Shown: one piece after another, positions 10,820 through 23,300 of the stretch | Numbering within the stretch: position 1 is the stretch's first letter | Layout: every line of letters begins with the position of its first letter | Assembly: GCA_006386115.1 (NCBI GenBank) | Contig: VFIW01000063.1 | Coordinates: 213,766 to 277,765 of the forward strand | DNA length: 64,000 nt | Origin: Globisporangium splendens | Taxonomy: Eukaryota > Oomycota > Peronosporomycetes > Pythiales > Pythiaceae | Direction of reading: 5' to 3' | Position numbers and translations under genes: made by a program | The notes under the pieces: model-generated | The model's input: only the letters and a program-made list of their open reading frames with translations | Databases searched by the model: none | What the model was told of the DNA's origin: nothing

Positions 10820-13524
10820 CGTCGTCGCGTCGAGCGCAGGCGCGCAGCAGTTTGCATTGCCGTTCGATGCGCTCGGCTGTATCCACGGCCATTGACGTCT
10901 CGAATTCGTCCACCAGGACACGCAGCATGTCTTTCATGGAGAGGAAGACTCGTTGCTTGCGCTTTACGGGCTCCTTCTCGTAATGTAAAATGGACGAGTT
11001 AATGGCTTTGATCTCGGCGAGCATGCACTCAGTGACCTCCTTCTCGTGCTCGAGGAAGAGCAGACGCTGCTCGATGTGCGTTTTCTGGCGCCGCATCGCC
11101 AGCACGGTGTCACCGCTGTCCATGAGGTCCTTGTACAGCACCATCCACGCTTTCCGTGCATCGTTCAGGATCACAAAACCCTTGGTTTGTGCGACACGAA
11201 CGCTGTGAACCATATCCTCCATTCGTGACTCGATGTCGCGAAACCGCTTCGTGAGCAGATCCACTTTCAACGTGATCTTCTCGTATTGCTGTGCGAGTTC
11301 GTCAGACGATTCGTGTTCGTCTCGACTTGCGTTCAGCGAACACAGATCCGCGAGGTAGTGATCAGCGAGCACACGACGTGAAGAAGAATGGTTATCAGCG
11401 CCGCCTCCGCGGCTGTTCTCGCGCGCATTCACGGTGTAATGGTGCTGAAGCGTGTCGAAGCGCGCTTGGAACTTCTCTGCGCTCGCTATGGCTTCTTGCT
11501 CCAGCACGAAAAGCTCGTCTTCCTCAAACTTTCGCAATCCGCGTTCAATAATCCACTTGCGTCGTGCCCACAGCTCTTCTTTCATTATATTGGTGCGTTT
11601 AAACGCATTTTCCAACGCGGCGACCTCGTGGCGCGCGAGCGCATGGTGGAACTGCGCTTTCTCGTCCATGAGCTGCCGCCGCTGCGCCAGCAGCAGCACA
11701 CTATTGCTATCGTGACGCAGCGAGAGCATCTGATTTCTCGCGACGCGCGCAATGTGCATCTCGTTCGTCACGTCCTGTCGTAGACGAAGCGAGGTCCACG
11801 CCACGTGGACTTGGTTGCCTGGACCGACCCACTGGAACCGCAATTCGATAAACGGGAGACAGTTTGTGGCAATGTTTGGCGACACACTCTTGTCGCTGAA
11901 AGAGATAACACCCGAGAGGACCAGTGGCTGCTCCTGCTCGCACAGACCATAGCGCACACATTGCACGGGGCTACAGCCATCTCTCAGGTTGTCGTCATTG
12001 CTTTCGTGCAGAGTGAGACAGGCGTCATCATCACCAACCGTCTGGATATGTAGCTCTCCATGTCGCGCCACAATGCGGCGGATTCGATGCATCACACTGG
12101 CGAGAACCCACTCGAGGTCGTGTTCACAGCAAATGTACTCGGTCACAACACGCGAATCTTTCCACGTGCGCTCTCGATGTGAAATCGGTGGCGAAATCAA
12201 CGGATGCAGATGCAGAAAATGGAGATTCGTGCTCTGCTGCATAATGGGACTCATCTCGCTCTCCAACTCGAAAAGTGATTGCGTAGAAGAGGCAGAGGTG
12301 CCAAGCATCGCGTTTCCATTGACAACCACGACGTTTGAACACGAGAGCACGCCAGGATTTTCACTTATACTCTGCAAAGGATACCCAGCACATTCTTCTT
12401 CCAGAATGTGGATAGCGTGGCGCACCATGTCGAGTAACGCATCTGCACTCGCGACCGATGGGATGACAAGTTGGTCGAGCGATTTACATGCTTGCACCTG
12501 CCAGACACAAATGCGATATCCAATAAGCAAGTTCTACAACGAGGGAGAAACACAGAGAGAGGTTGCTATGTGTGTACCTTGCCAGCTGCTGACATCTGTG
12601 TGAGCGGCAGCACCTCTGCTGGAGATACCCCTGGCTTGAGAATCCCCACGATTGCGTGCTCAGGCAAGTCGCGGATACACGCGTGGAATAACTTGATGAT
12701 CCACTTCCCGTGCTCCTGCAGCTCAGTGACACTTGCATTTTTGGCTGCGCGAAAGTTGCAAATAAACACGATGTGCGGCCTCATGAGTTGCTGCTGCTGC
12801 TGCTGCACTGGTTGATCCCCATTCCGATACTGTGATCTGTGCTTGATCGTGACCAAGAAGCGGCAGTTCGAGTCCGACGAATCTTGTAAGGTCTCCACAA
12901 TGAAATTGGGTCGCGCGGGCATAAAGCGCGCAGGCGCAAGGCGAAGCCACGGAGCCATGCTTCCAAGCTGTAGACCGCTGCTCTCCTCACAGACTACTAT
13001 CAAATGGCGGACGTGGCCGCTCAGATCCAGCTCTTCGCCGGACACTGAGCCACTCGACAGACTCCAGTGCGCTGCCAAGCTGCCAAAGTGCGGGTGCATT
13101 GGAGAAACGGATTGCTGCATCCAACTGTGCACACGCGAACACTTGAGAATTGATGGGAATCATGGCCGATGAGAGAGAAAGAGACAATAGAAGCCTACCT
13201 TGTGAGGATATGCTCGTCGAGATTGCAACGCCAGATCCGAAATTCGTGCAGCACGAGCCACATTTGCGTCCATTCTTCAGAGTCAGCGTCCACGCGTGCA
13301 GCACCAGGATACCCGATGGCAAACGGTGGTGCCTGTTTACTCATTTGTGTGCGTGAGCAGCGCTCGAGATCGTTCAGCGACCCAGAGCGCAAGCATATTC
13401 CGCCTTGAAGCGGAGGCGATGAGTGCAATGGTATTCGCTGGCCATCTACGTAGAGAGCAATAGCACTGCAGCTCGTTTCGACAGAAACTGGATATAAGTG
13501 AGCAAAAACAACAAGAAAACGCAT
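10782..13524 (-). CDS. LamG/ConA-like domain plus coiled-coil protein (possible 5' part of a larger gene)
   Basis: Three exons (13524-13199, 13124-12578, 12533-10782) join in phase. The N-terminal 170 residues form a concanavalin-A-like/LamG module: AIALYVDGQRI, FAIGYPGA, MWLVLHEFRIWRCNLDEHI, then AAHWSLSSGS...DLSGH. This module normally binds glycans or serves as an adhesion or scaffold surface. The middle is a mixed region, then heptad-rich helices (EKAQFHHALARHEVAALENA). The frame ends at a TGA at 10782, and the next exon block continues immediately in another frame with the same coiled-coil style. I infer one gene interrupted by an unrecognised intron or a sequence frameshift, but cannot exclude two genes. 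No signal peptide is obvious; the start MRFLVVFAHLYP is mildly hydrophobic. Confidence 0.6.
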
Positions 13525-14714
13525 GGCCGAATCTGGTGCTGGACACGCTGATACTAGTGCGAGAACAGGGGCTACGATGCTGCACGAAGCCGCGACGCAT
13601 GGCGCGCTCCACGTGACTCGGTACCTGCTCTCGTTCGTCGAAGCCAACTTTCCGCTCGAGACGTGCACGAGACTCGTCAGCAGCGTCGACACGTGCTACA
13701 GCCACACGACACCCCTGCTCGCTGCCTGTCAAAGCTCCAATGTATCAGCTATTAAACTCAGTTTCACGGATTGTCGGCCACTTGGTGATTGTTATTGCCT
13801 GCTTGCTTCGTATAGGGTCTGATGACGCAGCGCCTTGAGATCGTGCGCTTGCTGGTGGCAGCGCAGGCGGACGTCGACCACCAGGACGCCCACGGCGACA
13901 ACGTGCTCCACTGGTGTGCGCGCGACTCGCACGTCGTGCTGCTTAGCTTCTTCTTAAACGAGACTGAGGCCAGCGTCAACGCCACATTCGCCGAAAACTA
14001 CAAGCGCGACAAAGTGCGTCAATACGATCGTTTTCTTCTTCTTGAATGATATGAAGCCAACACCACATCAACACTACGACTTACTTTATATTCATGCCGC
14101 TGTAGCCACTGGATATCGAGAAGCGCCAGCTTTCGCGCGCGCCGAGCATGACAACGACGACGGCGTTCAATCTGCTGCGTCACGTCGACCGCAAGTGCAA
14201 CATCCGGATGAAGATGCAGGCCCTCAAGCGCTATCACACCGCGCAGCAGAGCAGCATCGACGTGCGCGAGAGCGAGACACTGCAGACCGCGCTCGACACG
14301 ACGAACGCGGCGCTCAAGCGAGTCGAACACGTCTGGACCCATGCGATACAGCAAGCGGAAGCGAACCGTCAGCACGCGGAAGACACGCACGTGGCGAGTG
14401 CAGTCGCCGCCGCGTCGCGCGCCGCGGTGGACTGGTTCAACACGAAAGACGGCAAGGCGCACGCCAAGAAGCAGCTCACGGACGCTACGGCGGACATCAA
14501 ACGCGACGTGCAGACTGGGAAGCTCGTCAAGCCCAAGGACCTCAAGGTCGCGGCTGTCGAGCGCGTCCAGGACACGTACCGCCGCGAACAAGAGGCAGCG
14601 ACCAGGCGCGCGGCCATCGAGCGTTTCCACGTCAAGACCGCGCTGCCGACGTATCCTCTCGACGCCACGCCTGCGACGCTCGCGGCTGCATTGTGCCTCC
14701 TTCACACCTCATAG
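13523..14714 (+). CDS. Ankyrin-repeat protein
   Basis: Three exons (13523-13741, 13816-14013, 14106-14714) with clean GT/AG introns give 341 aa. The first two exons encode ankyrin repeats: TMLHEAATHGALHVTRYLL, then TPLLAACQSSN, then RLEIVRLLVAAQADVDHQDA and DNVLHWCARDSH. The last exon is a charged helical region rich in Ala, Lys and Glu (AHAKKQLTDATADIKRDV) with no domain I recognise. Ankyrin repeats mediate protein-protein contacts, so a scaffold or adaptor role is likely but the partner is unknown. The start codon overlaps the start codon of the divergent LamG gene by two bases, so one of the two starts may be wrong. A downstream ATG at 13577 is an alternative that keeps the ankyrin repeats intact. 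Confidence 0.8.
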
Positions 14715-14943
14715 GCTGCAATTGCAGGTTGCAGTTCTTCTTATCAGATAACTACGGTAGTGTTGTTGGCATTAAGTGCGGTTGGTTTTTCGATGCTGAC
14801 CTTGCTGTTTGGAATTTGTCTCCTCTTCTCCGAGATCTACGGTGTTGTGATTATTTGATTAAGTGCGTTTGGGTTGATCGTTAAGTACGATTTAGGATGT
14901 GTGCCTGGTCAAAAAAGGCAGAAACAGCAAAGAGTGAGCTAAA

Positions 14944-15594
14944 ATGGAGGCTGATGGCGCTGTGACCGAATTGCGCACAAAGAAGCTCCGCGAGGTGCGT
15001 CCTGCCACTGCCGTATGCCTGTATTAGCAGCACACCCGTTAGCGATACTATCCCTTACTTATGCGTCATGCTCAGGATATCAATGGCGTCGCGACCGACA
15101 TCGCCGTCACGATCTTCGCGGACCGCTTGTTCATCGCCGTGACGCAATTGGGCACATTCGGCACATTGGTACGCCCCCATTCTATCACTGCACCCTGCGC
15201 GAATACGAACTGACGAAACATGGTCCTCTGTGTGGATATCGCTTGATGCGCGCAACCAGGTCGAAGCCCACCAGAAGGATACGATCAGCGGCAAGTTCCA
15301 GCCGGACATCCACGTGCGGCTCGGACGGCGCGACGACCCGCTCTTGCTCGTGTATGCGCGCCAATTCCTCGAACACTTTGGGTACGAAGCATGCCATGAT
15401 ATGCGTGCAAATGCATCATGACCTATGCACTCACTCTCGCTTGTGCTCTATTGCATGCAATGATCTCCTCCTTTTCTCCCTGTAGCTCCCCGCTGGGTCT
15501 GCCTGTGCTCGCCGCCATTGGCTTGAAAGACCGGTCGTCAGGCACGTTCGAAGTCGTGATGCAGAAAGTGAAAAGCCTCCTCGCGCAGCCGTAG
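14944..15594 (+). CDS. PSMG3: Proteasome assembly chaperone 3 (PAC3/PSMG3)
   Basis: PAC3 pairs with PAC4 to guide assembly of the 20S proteasome alpha ring. Four short exons (14944-14994, 15076-15168, 15260-15381, 15486-15594) splice in phase to 124 aa, close to the 122 aa of the human protein. Recognisable blocks are GVATDIAVTIFADRLFIAVT followed by QLGTFGTL, then DIHVRLGRRDDPLLLVYARQ, and the C-terminal SPLGLPVLAAIGLKDRS with a closing helix. These match the family in order and spacing. The protein is small and conservation is modest, so identity rests on the overall pattern rather than a catalytic motif. Confidence 0.8.
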
Positions 15595-16447
15595 ATAGAA
15601 CACAACAAGCGTGTTGTTTTACGCACGAAATTTGCGCATGCTTTGCATGGATCCCAGCCTGCGTTCTTCACACACACAAGCAGCAACTGCACACAAAGCC
15701 ATCCTCCGTAAAAGACAGCATTTGGCGCTTGCATGTCCCTACGAAGCCACCAGTGCGGTGTCTTTCTTGCTTGCATTCAGCCAGTGAAAAGGTGTCGTCA
15801 CACGCCGCGTTGCCGCTGTCACGCGCCAGATTCGAACTGGGTATCAGACGCGGCTCAGAGATGAGAATGCAGGCGACGAATAAAACCTCGATCTGTGCCA
15901 CAGACCACTCTCCATGTAGTCCGCGCATCATCTTCAATATCCATTTATAACTGATAATTCAGTATGTTCAGGAGCACCAAAAAACTTAAAACTCTCAATT
16001 GTCCTCCTATTAAACAGTATATTGATGCTAGAATTGTGGTTTGATTACATAGAGATCGGTCTGTATCTATTCAGCTGATAGAACGCTGTGTTTGAGAAAC
16101 AAAAAACCTCGATCCGGGTTGCTGCTTCTTCGCTGCCGAAAGGGAAAAGCGCGGTCTTTGTTCTTCTTGTAAAAGGCTCGAATTGGACGCCGCTGCCACC
16201 GCCCGCTACCGTGTGTTCTCCTGCAGCTCGAAGACTCCAAGGACGCCGACGCATTTATTACACCAGGTATGTGTGCACATGCACATGCGCTGTCTCCGTG
16301 TTGTGGGCATGTGCTGCTGTGGGGCTGTGTAATGTGTGCATGGGTGCTAACGGCGCAGACGGTTGTTCTTTGTTGGTCGACGTAATATTCGTGATGGCGA
16401 TGGGGACACATGGTTGTTACCTTCAGTGGATATAAGCTGAATACGAG
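15595..16447. other. Intergenic, promoter region of the Rab gene
   Basis: AT-richer DNA with no convincing open frame. It contains the 3' end region of PSMG3 and presumably the promoter and 5' UTR of the Rab18-type gene. Confidence 0.5.
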
Positions 16448-17443
16448 ATGGACAAATACGATCACTTGTTCAAGCTGCTGTTGATCGGCGACGCTGGCGT
16501 CGGCAAGAGCAGGTATGGTGTTGGTTTATATGTGTTGTGTGTGCTGATTAATGTGATGCTCATGGACTTTATGTATGGAAATGCCTCCTTTTGTGTACAT
16601 GTGTAGTATGCTGCTGCGCTTTACGGACGACACGTTTGACGACAACTTGCAGAGCACGATCGGCGTGGACTTCAAAGTCAAGATGATGCAGGTTGACGGC
16701 AAGCGCATCAAGATGACGATTTGGGACACTGCGGGCCAAGAACGCTTCCGCACGCTCACGAGTTCGTACTACCGCGGCGCACAGGGCATCGTGCTCGGTA
16801 CGTCTTTTTGTTTTCCGCTCGTTTTCGATCGATCAAATGGCATAATTGCTCATTAATGGACCGCATTATGTGTGTGAATCACAGTGTACGATGTCGCGCG
16901 ACGAGACACATTTGAGAATTTGGACCTGTGGCTTCAGGAAGTCGAAGTGTACAGTCCTGCGGGCGGCAAAGATGTCGTGAAGCTGCTCGTCGGCAACAAA
17001 ATCGACAAGGTGCGTCCAGTTGTTGTTCTATGTTGCGATACTTTGATGATGATGTGATCCGCTCTGTTGACGCTGCGTGGATGGCATTTGGATTTGTCAA
17101 TTTGCTTATTGCGGGGTTGGAATTGTTAGGAGCGTGTGGTGAGCCGACGTGAGGCGGAAGACTGGGCACGGTCGAAGGGCATGCTGTTTGTCGAGAGCAG
17201 CGCAAAAACCAAGATCGGCATCCAGCAAGTGTTCAACGAAGTAGTGCAAAAGGTGCGACCATTTGTGTTCGCAGGTTGCCTAGTTGTTTGGTTGTTGATC
17301 GTCCTGATGTCGTGAATTGTTTGCTGTGGACGCAGATTTTGGAAAACCCGGCGTTGCTAGGCACGACCCGCCCGCGCACTAACGACCGCGCAACCCTGTC
17401 CGGCAAAGACGGCAAGTCCGGCGGTGGTGGCGGTTGCTGTTAG
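16448..17443 (+). CDS. Rab18-type small GTPase
   Basis: Rab GTPases direct vesicle and lipid-droplet/ER membrane traffic. Five exons (16448-16512, 16607-16797, 16885-17009, 17130-17252, 17336-17443) give 203 aa. All nucleotide-binding motifs are present: P-loop GDAGVGKSS, switch [10 protein letters not shown], switch [15 protein letters not shown] and SSAKT. The protein ends GGGGGCC, a double-cysteine geranylgeranylation site. The combination [11 protein letters not shown] and the short C-terminal tail resemble Rab18 more than Rab1 or Rab8, but subfamily assignment needs a tree. Every intron has a GTRNG donor and a TAG/CAG acceptor. Confidence 0.92.
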
Positions 17444-20384
17444 ACCCGACAAGCAAGTAAACGAGAGACTCGATCCATCCATCCATCCCTCCCCTTCCTT
17501 CATCAACTAAATACAAAGCCAAGACCACCGAAGGAACTCGTGGTCGCCGTGTGTGCGTGTACTGTGCGTGTGTAAAGAGAGCGAAAGAATGACAGAAAGA
17601 ATGCAGCAATTCAAGTTCCTCCTCGCTTGTACTCCATGTCGTGTGAACAGAGTAACATGTTTGTGCTTGTGACAGGAAACACGTGGAGGCAGATTCAAAA
17701 GTGCGGGAAAGCAAGGAACATTAGCGAGTGAGAGCACACAAGAACGGGAAGAAGGGCTGTCGACAACGTGACGTGTAGGCACTTTATGCGTGCACATTTG
17801 CGAGTCACGAGGGAATGCGCGCCGCGTTCGCCAGCACTCCCAGTCAACAATGCGCTTTCGCCATTCTGGGGGAAATTTGTTTGCACCCTGAGTCGTTGGC
17901 CATCTTGTCAGTCGAAGATCTCCTTACAACCCACTTGCTCTCTCACGAAGAGAAAGCGCAGGAGGATGCCTGACAACGCGATGCAATGTTGCAACCCAAG
18001 GGGAAATTGGATCGGAAGTGCGTGGTTTCAATGGGTAGTTAATCGTTTGGTGTATGTGGCCAAGAGACGCCAGGTGGGGTGTTGAAGGTTGCGTCACGAG
18101 GGCGAAATGGAAGCGCCCGCGACGTTGAAATCGCCCAAACGGGACCTCCATAGAGGACAGGCAACACGTGTGCATGGTGCTCGATTGACGGCACAAGTTG
18201 CCTCCCACACTGCAAAATTGCACAAAGAGAAACCTTTCGATTTGTCACGTTAACTCACTGTCATCTGTAGCTTCGTTTTTGATCTTGTGGAGTGCACAGA
18301 ATCTGTTCACACAGAAGGAGACTGATAGGCGAGATGTTTTGGTATCTCGCACTTGATTGCACGCGCACATCACGGACTTGCAGTTGCAAGCCACAGATGC
18401 AGATTCCTCGCCTTTGTGTCTGGTTGACTCACAATGACATCAGCCGCAATGAAGAGCGAGAAACAAGATCAGGCCGTTCTGCAGGGAAAAAATGGTACCA
18501 CCTCAGCTCCACTGCAAGACGGGGCGTCTCTATTGTTCGATTTCTCATCAGTGAGACCTTGCGCTGGACTCATTTATTAGAGTCACACGTCAATCAGTTA
18601 GCCAAAGGCGCGTGACGCACAACGTGGTTGTTTTGGCCAAGTCCATCGCGCAGGTGTTGTGTAGGAGGGGTCTCGGCCTGTAATTCCTGTCGTTTGCATG
18701 AAATATGCTGCGATTGTTATCTCGTCCATTAGGCGGCCATGAATGCCTCGTGATGACATCAGGCGTTTCGATTTTAACGGCGAAAGTTCTGGTGATGATT
18801 GCACTGCGGTCGTGAGCACGGCGGGGGCGGAAAGCGCGGTCAACGGTGGCACGTGGAGGGCACGTCGCTGTTCCCTCGGCTTTTCTGCCTTCTTCTTTTC
18901 TTCCATCCTTCCTTCTGACGACGACGACGACGGGCGCGGTTGCTTTACCACACTGGCACACAGCAACCAGCAAGAGCGACAACAAACGGGCCACATGGCT
19001 TCGATTTTCATTTCGTTGCTCACGAAAGCTCGGCGTTGATTTGCACCTTTCCCTTCCATCAGTATCATCTATCCAAAACTGATATCACTGATAATCGATG
19101 TTCTAATGTTGATGTTTGAATTGGTGATGTCCGTGCGTAACGTTACCAATTGTCAAGACGATGTGTCGAGTGTCAATACGTCGATCCAGCTTGAAAACCA
19201 TGTGTTAATCGCTCCATCCTTAATAAGGGGCACTGTTGTTAAAGAGGATCGCAACGCAAGAACAGCAGTGGAACAAAGCAAACAAACACTGCAGCAATCA
19301 ACAAAGAGGAGGAGGAAGTGCAAGCAAATCGTGGGAGAGCCAAAGCCATAGAGCATACCCATACAAAGTGAACTCTCCTCCTACTTGACTTCCATGCAAG
19401 CAAACGGTCGAGATCTTTTATCATGCCCTTGATGCATCCATGGGTGCACTGCGATCCTTCCACGCTGTTACTGGCACAGGACACTTGGCCATGGTGTTGC
19501 ATTACATACCGTAAACATGAGGGAGAGGGGGGACATGAAGATGAGGGGAAGGGTGCCACTGGCTGGCTTCATGCACATGGCTGGCAGGAAACAAGGAAAC
19601 ACAACGATCGTGTCTGCGGGCCGACGGGTTTCGGCAACTTTCGATTGCGTGCAACCCGCGGGTCAACTCACGGGTTTGCAAACTGATTGATTTCGTCACA
19701 TTCCTCCCAGAAAAGGCAGGCAGTTGAACACGACGGGGACAAAAACGCGGCGGCTTTTTTGCGGGTTTGCGGGTTGCGTGCATCTCCAACCCGTCGACCC
19801 GACAACATGCCGCCCGCCCCCCTTCTCTTCGGGTGACCTGACTCCGGTTCGCTTGACTGGTTCCGTCTGCCTGGTCTGCCGTCCGGTTGATTGTGGATCG
19901 CGGGGACACGCTTGCTCTGTTCTCTTCTTCCACAAGCAAGCAAACCGGAAGAACCACACGCGAGTGTGCGTGGTGACACGCCGGCACTCTCACGCTCGCA
20001 GCCAGCACCAGCAGAACAAAGAGAGAGAGAAAGGGAGAGGGAGGTGCGCGCGCATTGCCTCAAGCTGAACAAGAGTGCAGTTGTGCAGACGGCAAGAAGT
20101 TTTTCTTCGCAAGCTGAACCTCTGCAAGCGACATCCTTGCTGATATTTTGTTTTTCCTTCTACATTTGCAGGGCACCAGCGCTTTTTTATTCCAGAGTGT
20201 GTGTGTGTGTCCTGTTTTTTTTTGCTTTTCTTCGAAAAACAGTGCAACTCAAGTCCTGACAAAGACTCACTCTGCAGACCATCCACCCTTCCGCAATCGG
20301 TCGAAGCTTTGACTCACAGCACTTGCGTGCGTGCGCCCCGCATTCCATTTCCGTCTGTTGCCGCACAGACGCGCGTGGGGATCG
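17444..20384. other. 2.9-kb gene-free interval before the PAS kinase
   Basis: Open frames on both strands here lack stable codon bias and recognisable domains. The proximal part holds the Rab 3' UTR. Around 19610-19850 several CGGGT/ACCCG motifs cluster. Near 20025-20050 there is a purine-rich (GAGA) stretch, and just upstream of the kinase start a CATTCCATTT initiator-like sequence. It is long for this dense window and may contain regulatory elements or an unrecognised non-coding transcript. Confidence 0.5.
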
Positions 20385-23300
20385 ATGCAGAACCGAACGA
20401 CGCGCAAGAGCATGACGGCCACGGCCACTGCGACATCTGCCGCCGCCGCCGCATTGGTCACGTCCACGGTCGTCACCACTAGCGCCGCGTCCTCAGTCCA
20501 AGTGCCGCTGGCGCCTCCGACACTCAAGAGCGCGTCGTCCTTCTCGTCCTCGTCGTCTGGAAGCAGCTCGCGCGGTGGCGCCAAGATCCTCATGAAGCTG
20601 CCGAGCGAGACGTACGAGCAGCAGCAGAGCCAGGAGCAGTTCGGCCGCTTCTTCCGGCTCTTTGACGAAGCAAATGCGCCCGTGGTCGCCATCGCGCCCG
20701 ACGGTCACGTCACGCTCTGGAACAAGAAGATGATGACCATCACGAGCGTGAAACCGTCCGAGGCGATTGGGAAACCCTTCCAGGATTTCATCTTTGAAGA
20801 CAGCGGGTGGTCCGTGCAGGGACTGATCGACGTCGTGCTCTCCAACCCGAAGAAGACTGTGCGCGACGTGTGCATCCCGCTCAACACAGCCACGCCGGGA
20901 AAGAATGTGCAGGTGCTGACGAATTTCACGGCCGATGTCGATGATCAAGGACGCGTGATTGGACTGCTCGCGATCGGCCAGGATGTGACCGAGTGGCGCG
21001 TCCACGAGAAGCAGTACGCGCGCGTGATCATGCAAGCGAATGCGCCCATCATCGAGCTCGACCAGGAAGGCCGGATCACGGTCTGGAATGCCAAAGCGGC
21101 ATCACTCACAGGATACACGCTGGAGGCGGTCATGGGCACGCCGCTTGTGACGCTGGTCGAAGAGGATTTCCGATCATTTGTGGCCCAGTCCATCAAGCAG
21201 ACGCTCAACACGGGTGTCCCCGGCCGCGATTTCGAACTGCCATTGATCACGTCGACTGGTGCGCGCGTCGAGATCATGCTCTGCCTTACGCCGCAGCTCG
21301 GCGACTGCGGCTCAGTTACTAGCATCGTCGCCATTGGCCAGGACGTCACGGAGCGGAACGCCAAGGAAATGGAGTATCAGACGCTCATTGATTCAGCGAA
21401 TGCGCCAATTTTCGGTGTGGATACAGAAGGCCGGATCGTCATTTTCAACAAAAAGGCCGCCGAGATCAGCGAGTACGATCCTGAAGAAGTGATGGGTGCC
21501 GACTTGGTGTCGTTCCTCATTTCCGAAGACTACCAGTCTGCCGTCGCGGCGGTGTTCCAGAAGGCTTTCCAGGGCGTCGAGACGGCCAATTTTGAGTTCC
21601 CGATGAAGACGAAGAATGGACGGCGCGTGGAGATCTTGCTGAATGCCACGCCTCGGTACGACCACTTGGGCCAAATCGCAGGCGTTGTTGGTATCGGCCA
21701 AGACATCACAGAGCGCATTGTGCAAGAGCAAGAGTACAGTCGACTGATCGACACTGCGAACGCGCCAATTTTCGGCGTCGATAAGGATTACCGCGTGACG
21801 ATCTGGAACAAGAAAGCGGCGACAATCACCGAGTACACAAATGAAGATTCAATCGGCGAAGAGCTCGTGAATTTTATCCATGAGAAATTTCGCAATGCTG
21901 TCGTAGACGTGCTGTCAAAGGCGCTCGAGGGCATCGAGACGGCCAATTTCGAGTTCCCATTGATCACAAAAAGTGGTCGACGACTTGATATTTTATTGAA
22001 TGCGACCCCACGATACGACCACAGTGGCGATATCACTGGCGTCGTCGGTATCGGACAAGACGTGACGGACCGCCGCGCGCAGGAGCAAGAATACATTCGT
22101 TTGATCGACACGGCGAACGCGCCGATCTTTGGTGTCGACATTGAAGGTCGCGTGAATATTTGGAACCGCAAGGCTGCGCACATTACAGAGTACTCGGCAG
22201 CAGATGTCATTGGCGCGAATTTGGTGGATGAGTTTATTCCTCAGGATTACAAGGTCGGCGTTGGGAACGTGCTCACAAAGGCCATGGAAGGCGTGGAGAC
22301 CGCGAACTTCGAGTTCCCACTGATCTCGAGCACTGGCCGCCGAGTTGAGATTCTGTTGAACGCTACCCCGCGCTACGACCACAAGGGCGAGATTATCGGT
22401 GTCGTTGGCATCGGCCAGGATATCACCATTCGTATTGCACAAGAGCAGGAGTACAGTCGACTGATTGATACGGCGAATGCCCCGATTTTCGGAGTTGGTA
22501 TGGACGGTCTCGTGAACATTTGGAACAAGAAAGCTGCTGAGATCACGCAGTATCCGACCCAGTTTGTGCTTGGCAAGGACCTGGTGCAGGAGTTTATTTT
22601 AGAAGAGTATCGCCAACCTGTCGATCTGGTATTTTCGCAGGCGTTCAACGGATTGCAGACTGCGAATTTCAACTTCCCATTGATCACACGATCTGGACGA
22701 CGTGTGGAGATTCTGTTGAATGCGACGCCTCGTTACAATGAGCTCGGTGAAATTGTTGGCGTCGTCGGCATCGGCCAGGATATCACGGATCGTATCGCGC
22801 AAGAGCAAGAATACTCGCGTCTAATTGATACTGCGAATGCACCAATTTTTGGTGTCGATGAAGACGGTCTCGTGAACATTTGGAACAAGAAGGCAGCGCA
22901 AATCACACAGTACACTCCGTCCGATGTGATGGGAGCAAACCTGGTGGAGAAATACATTACGGAAGATTATCGTGAAGCTGTCGGCGCTGTGCTCTCGAAA
23001 GCACTGGAAGGAGTCGAAACAGCAAACTTTGAGTTCCCACTCATGACTAAAGCTGGACGCCGTGTGGAGATTCTGCTGAATGCGACACCACGTTTCAACG
23101 AGCACGGCAAGGTCATCGGCATGGTTGGTATTGGCCAGGATATTACGGAAAGAATAGCCCAGGAGCAAGAGTACGCGCGTCTGATTGAGAAAGCGAACGC
23201 GCCAATCTTTGGTGTTGATATGAATGGGTGTGTGACGATCTGGAACACCAAGACTGCTGACATTACAAAGTATACGAAGGCCGAAGTCCTCGGAAAGAAT

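Noticed and set aside
15820..15905. tRNA-like T-arm on the minus strand (CCAG-TTCGAAT-CTGG)
   Set aside because: The stem-loop is good, but the flanking sequence cannot form a matching acceptor stem, D-arm or anticodon arm at the right distances.
19502..20068. Open frames of over 100 codons on both strands
   Set aside because: They overlap each other in antisense, lack codon bias and show no domain; likely chance in GC-rich DNA.
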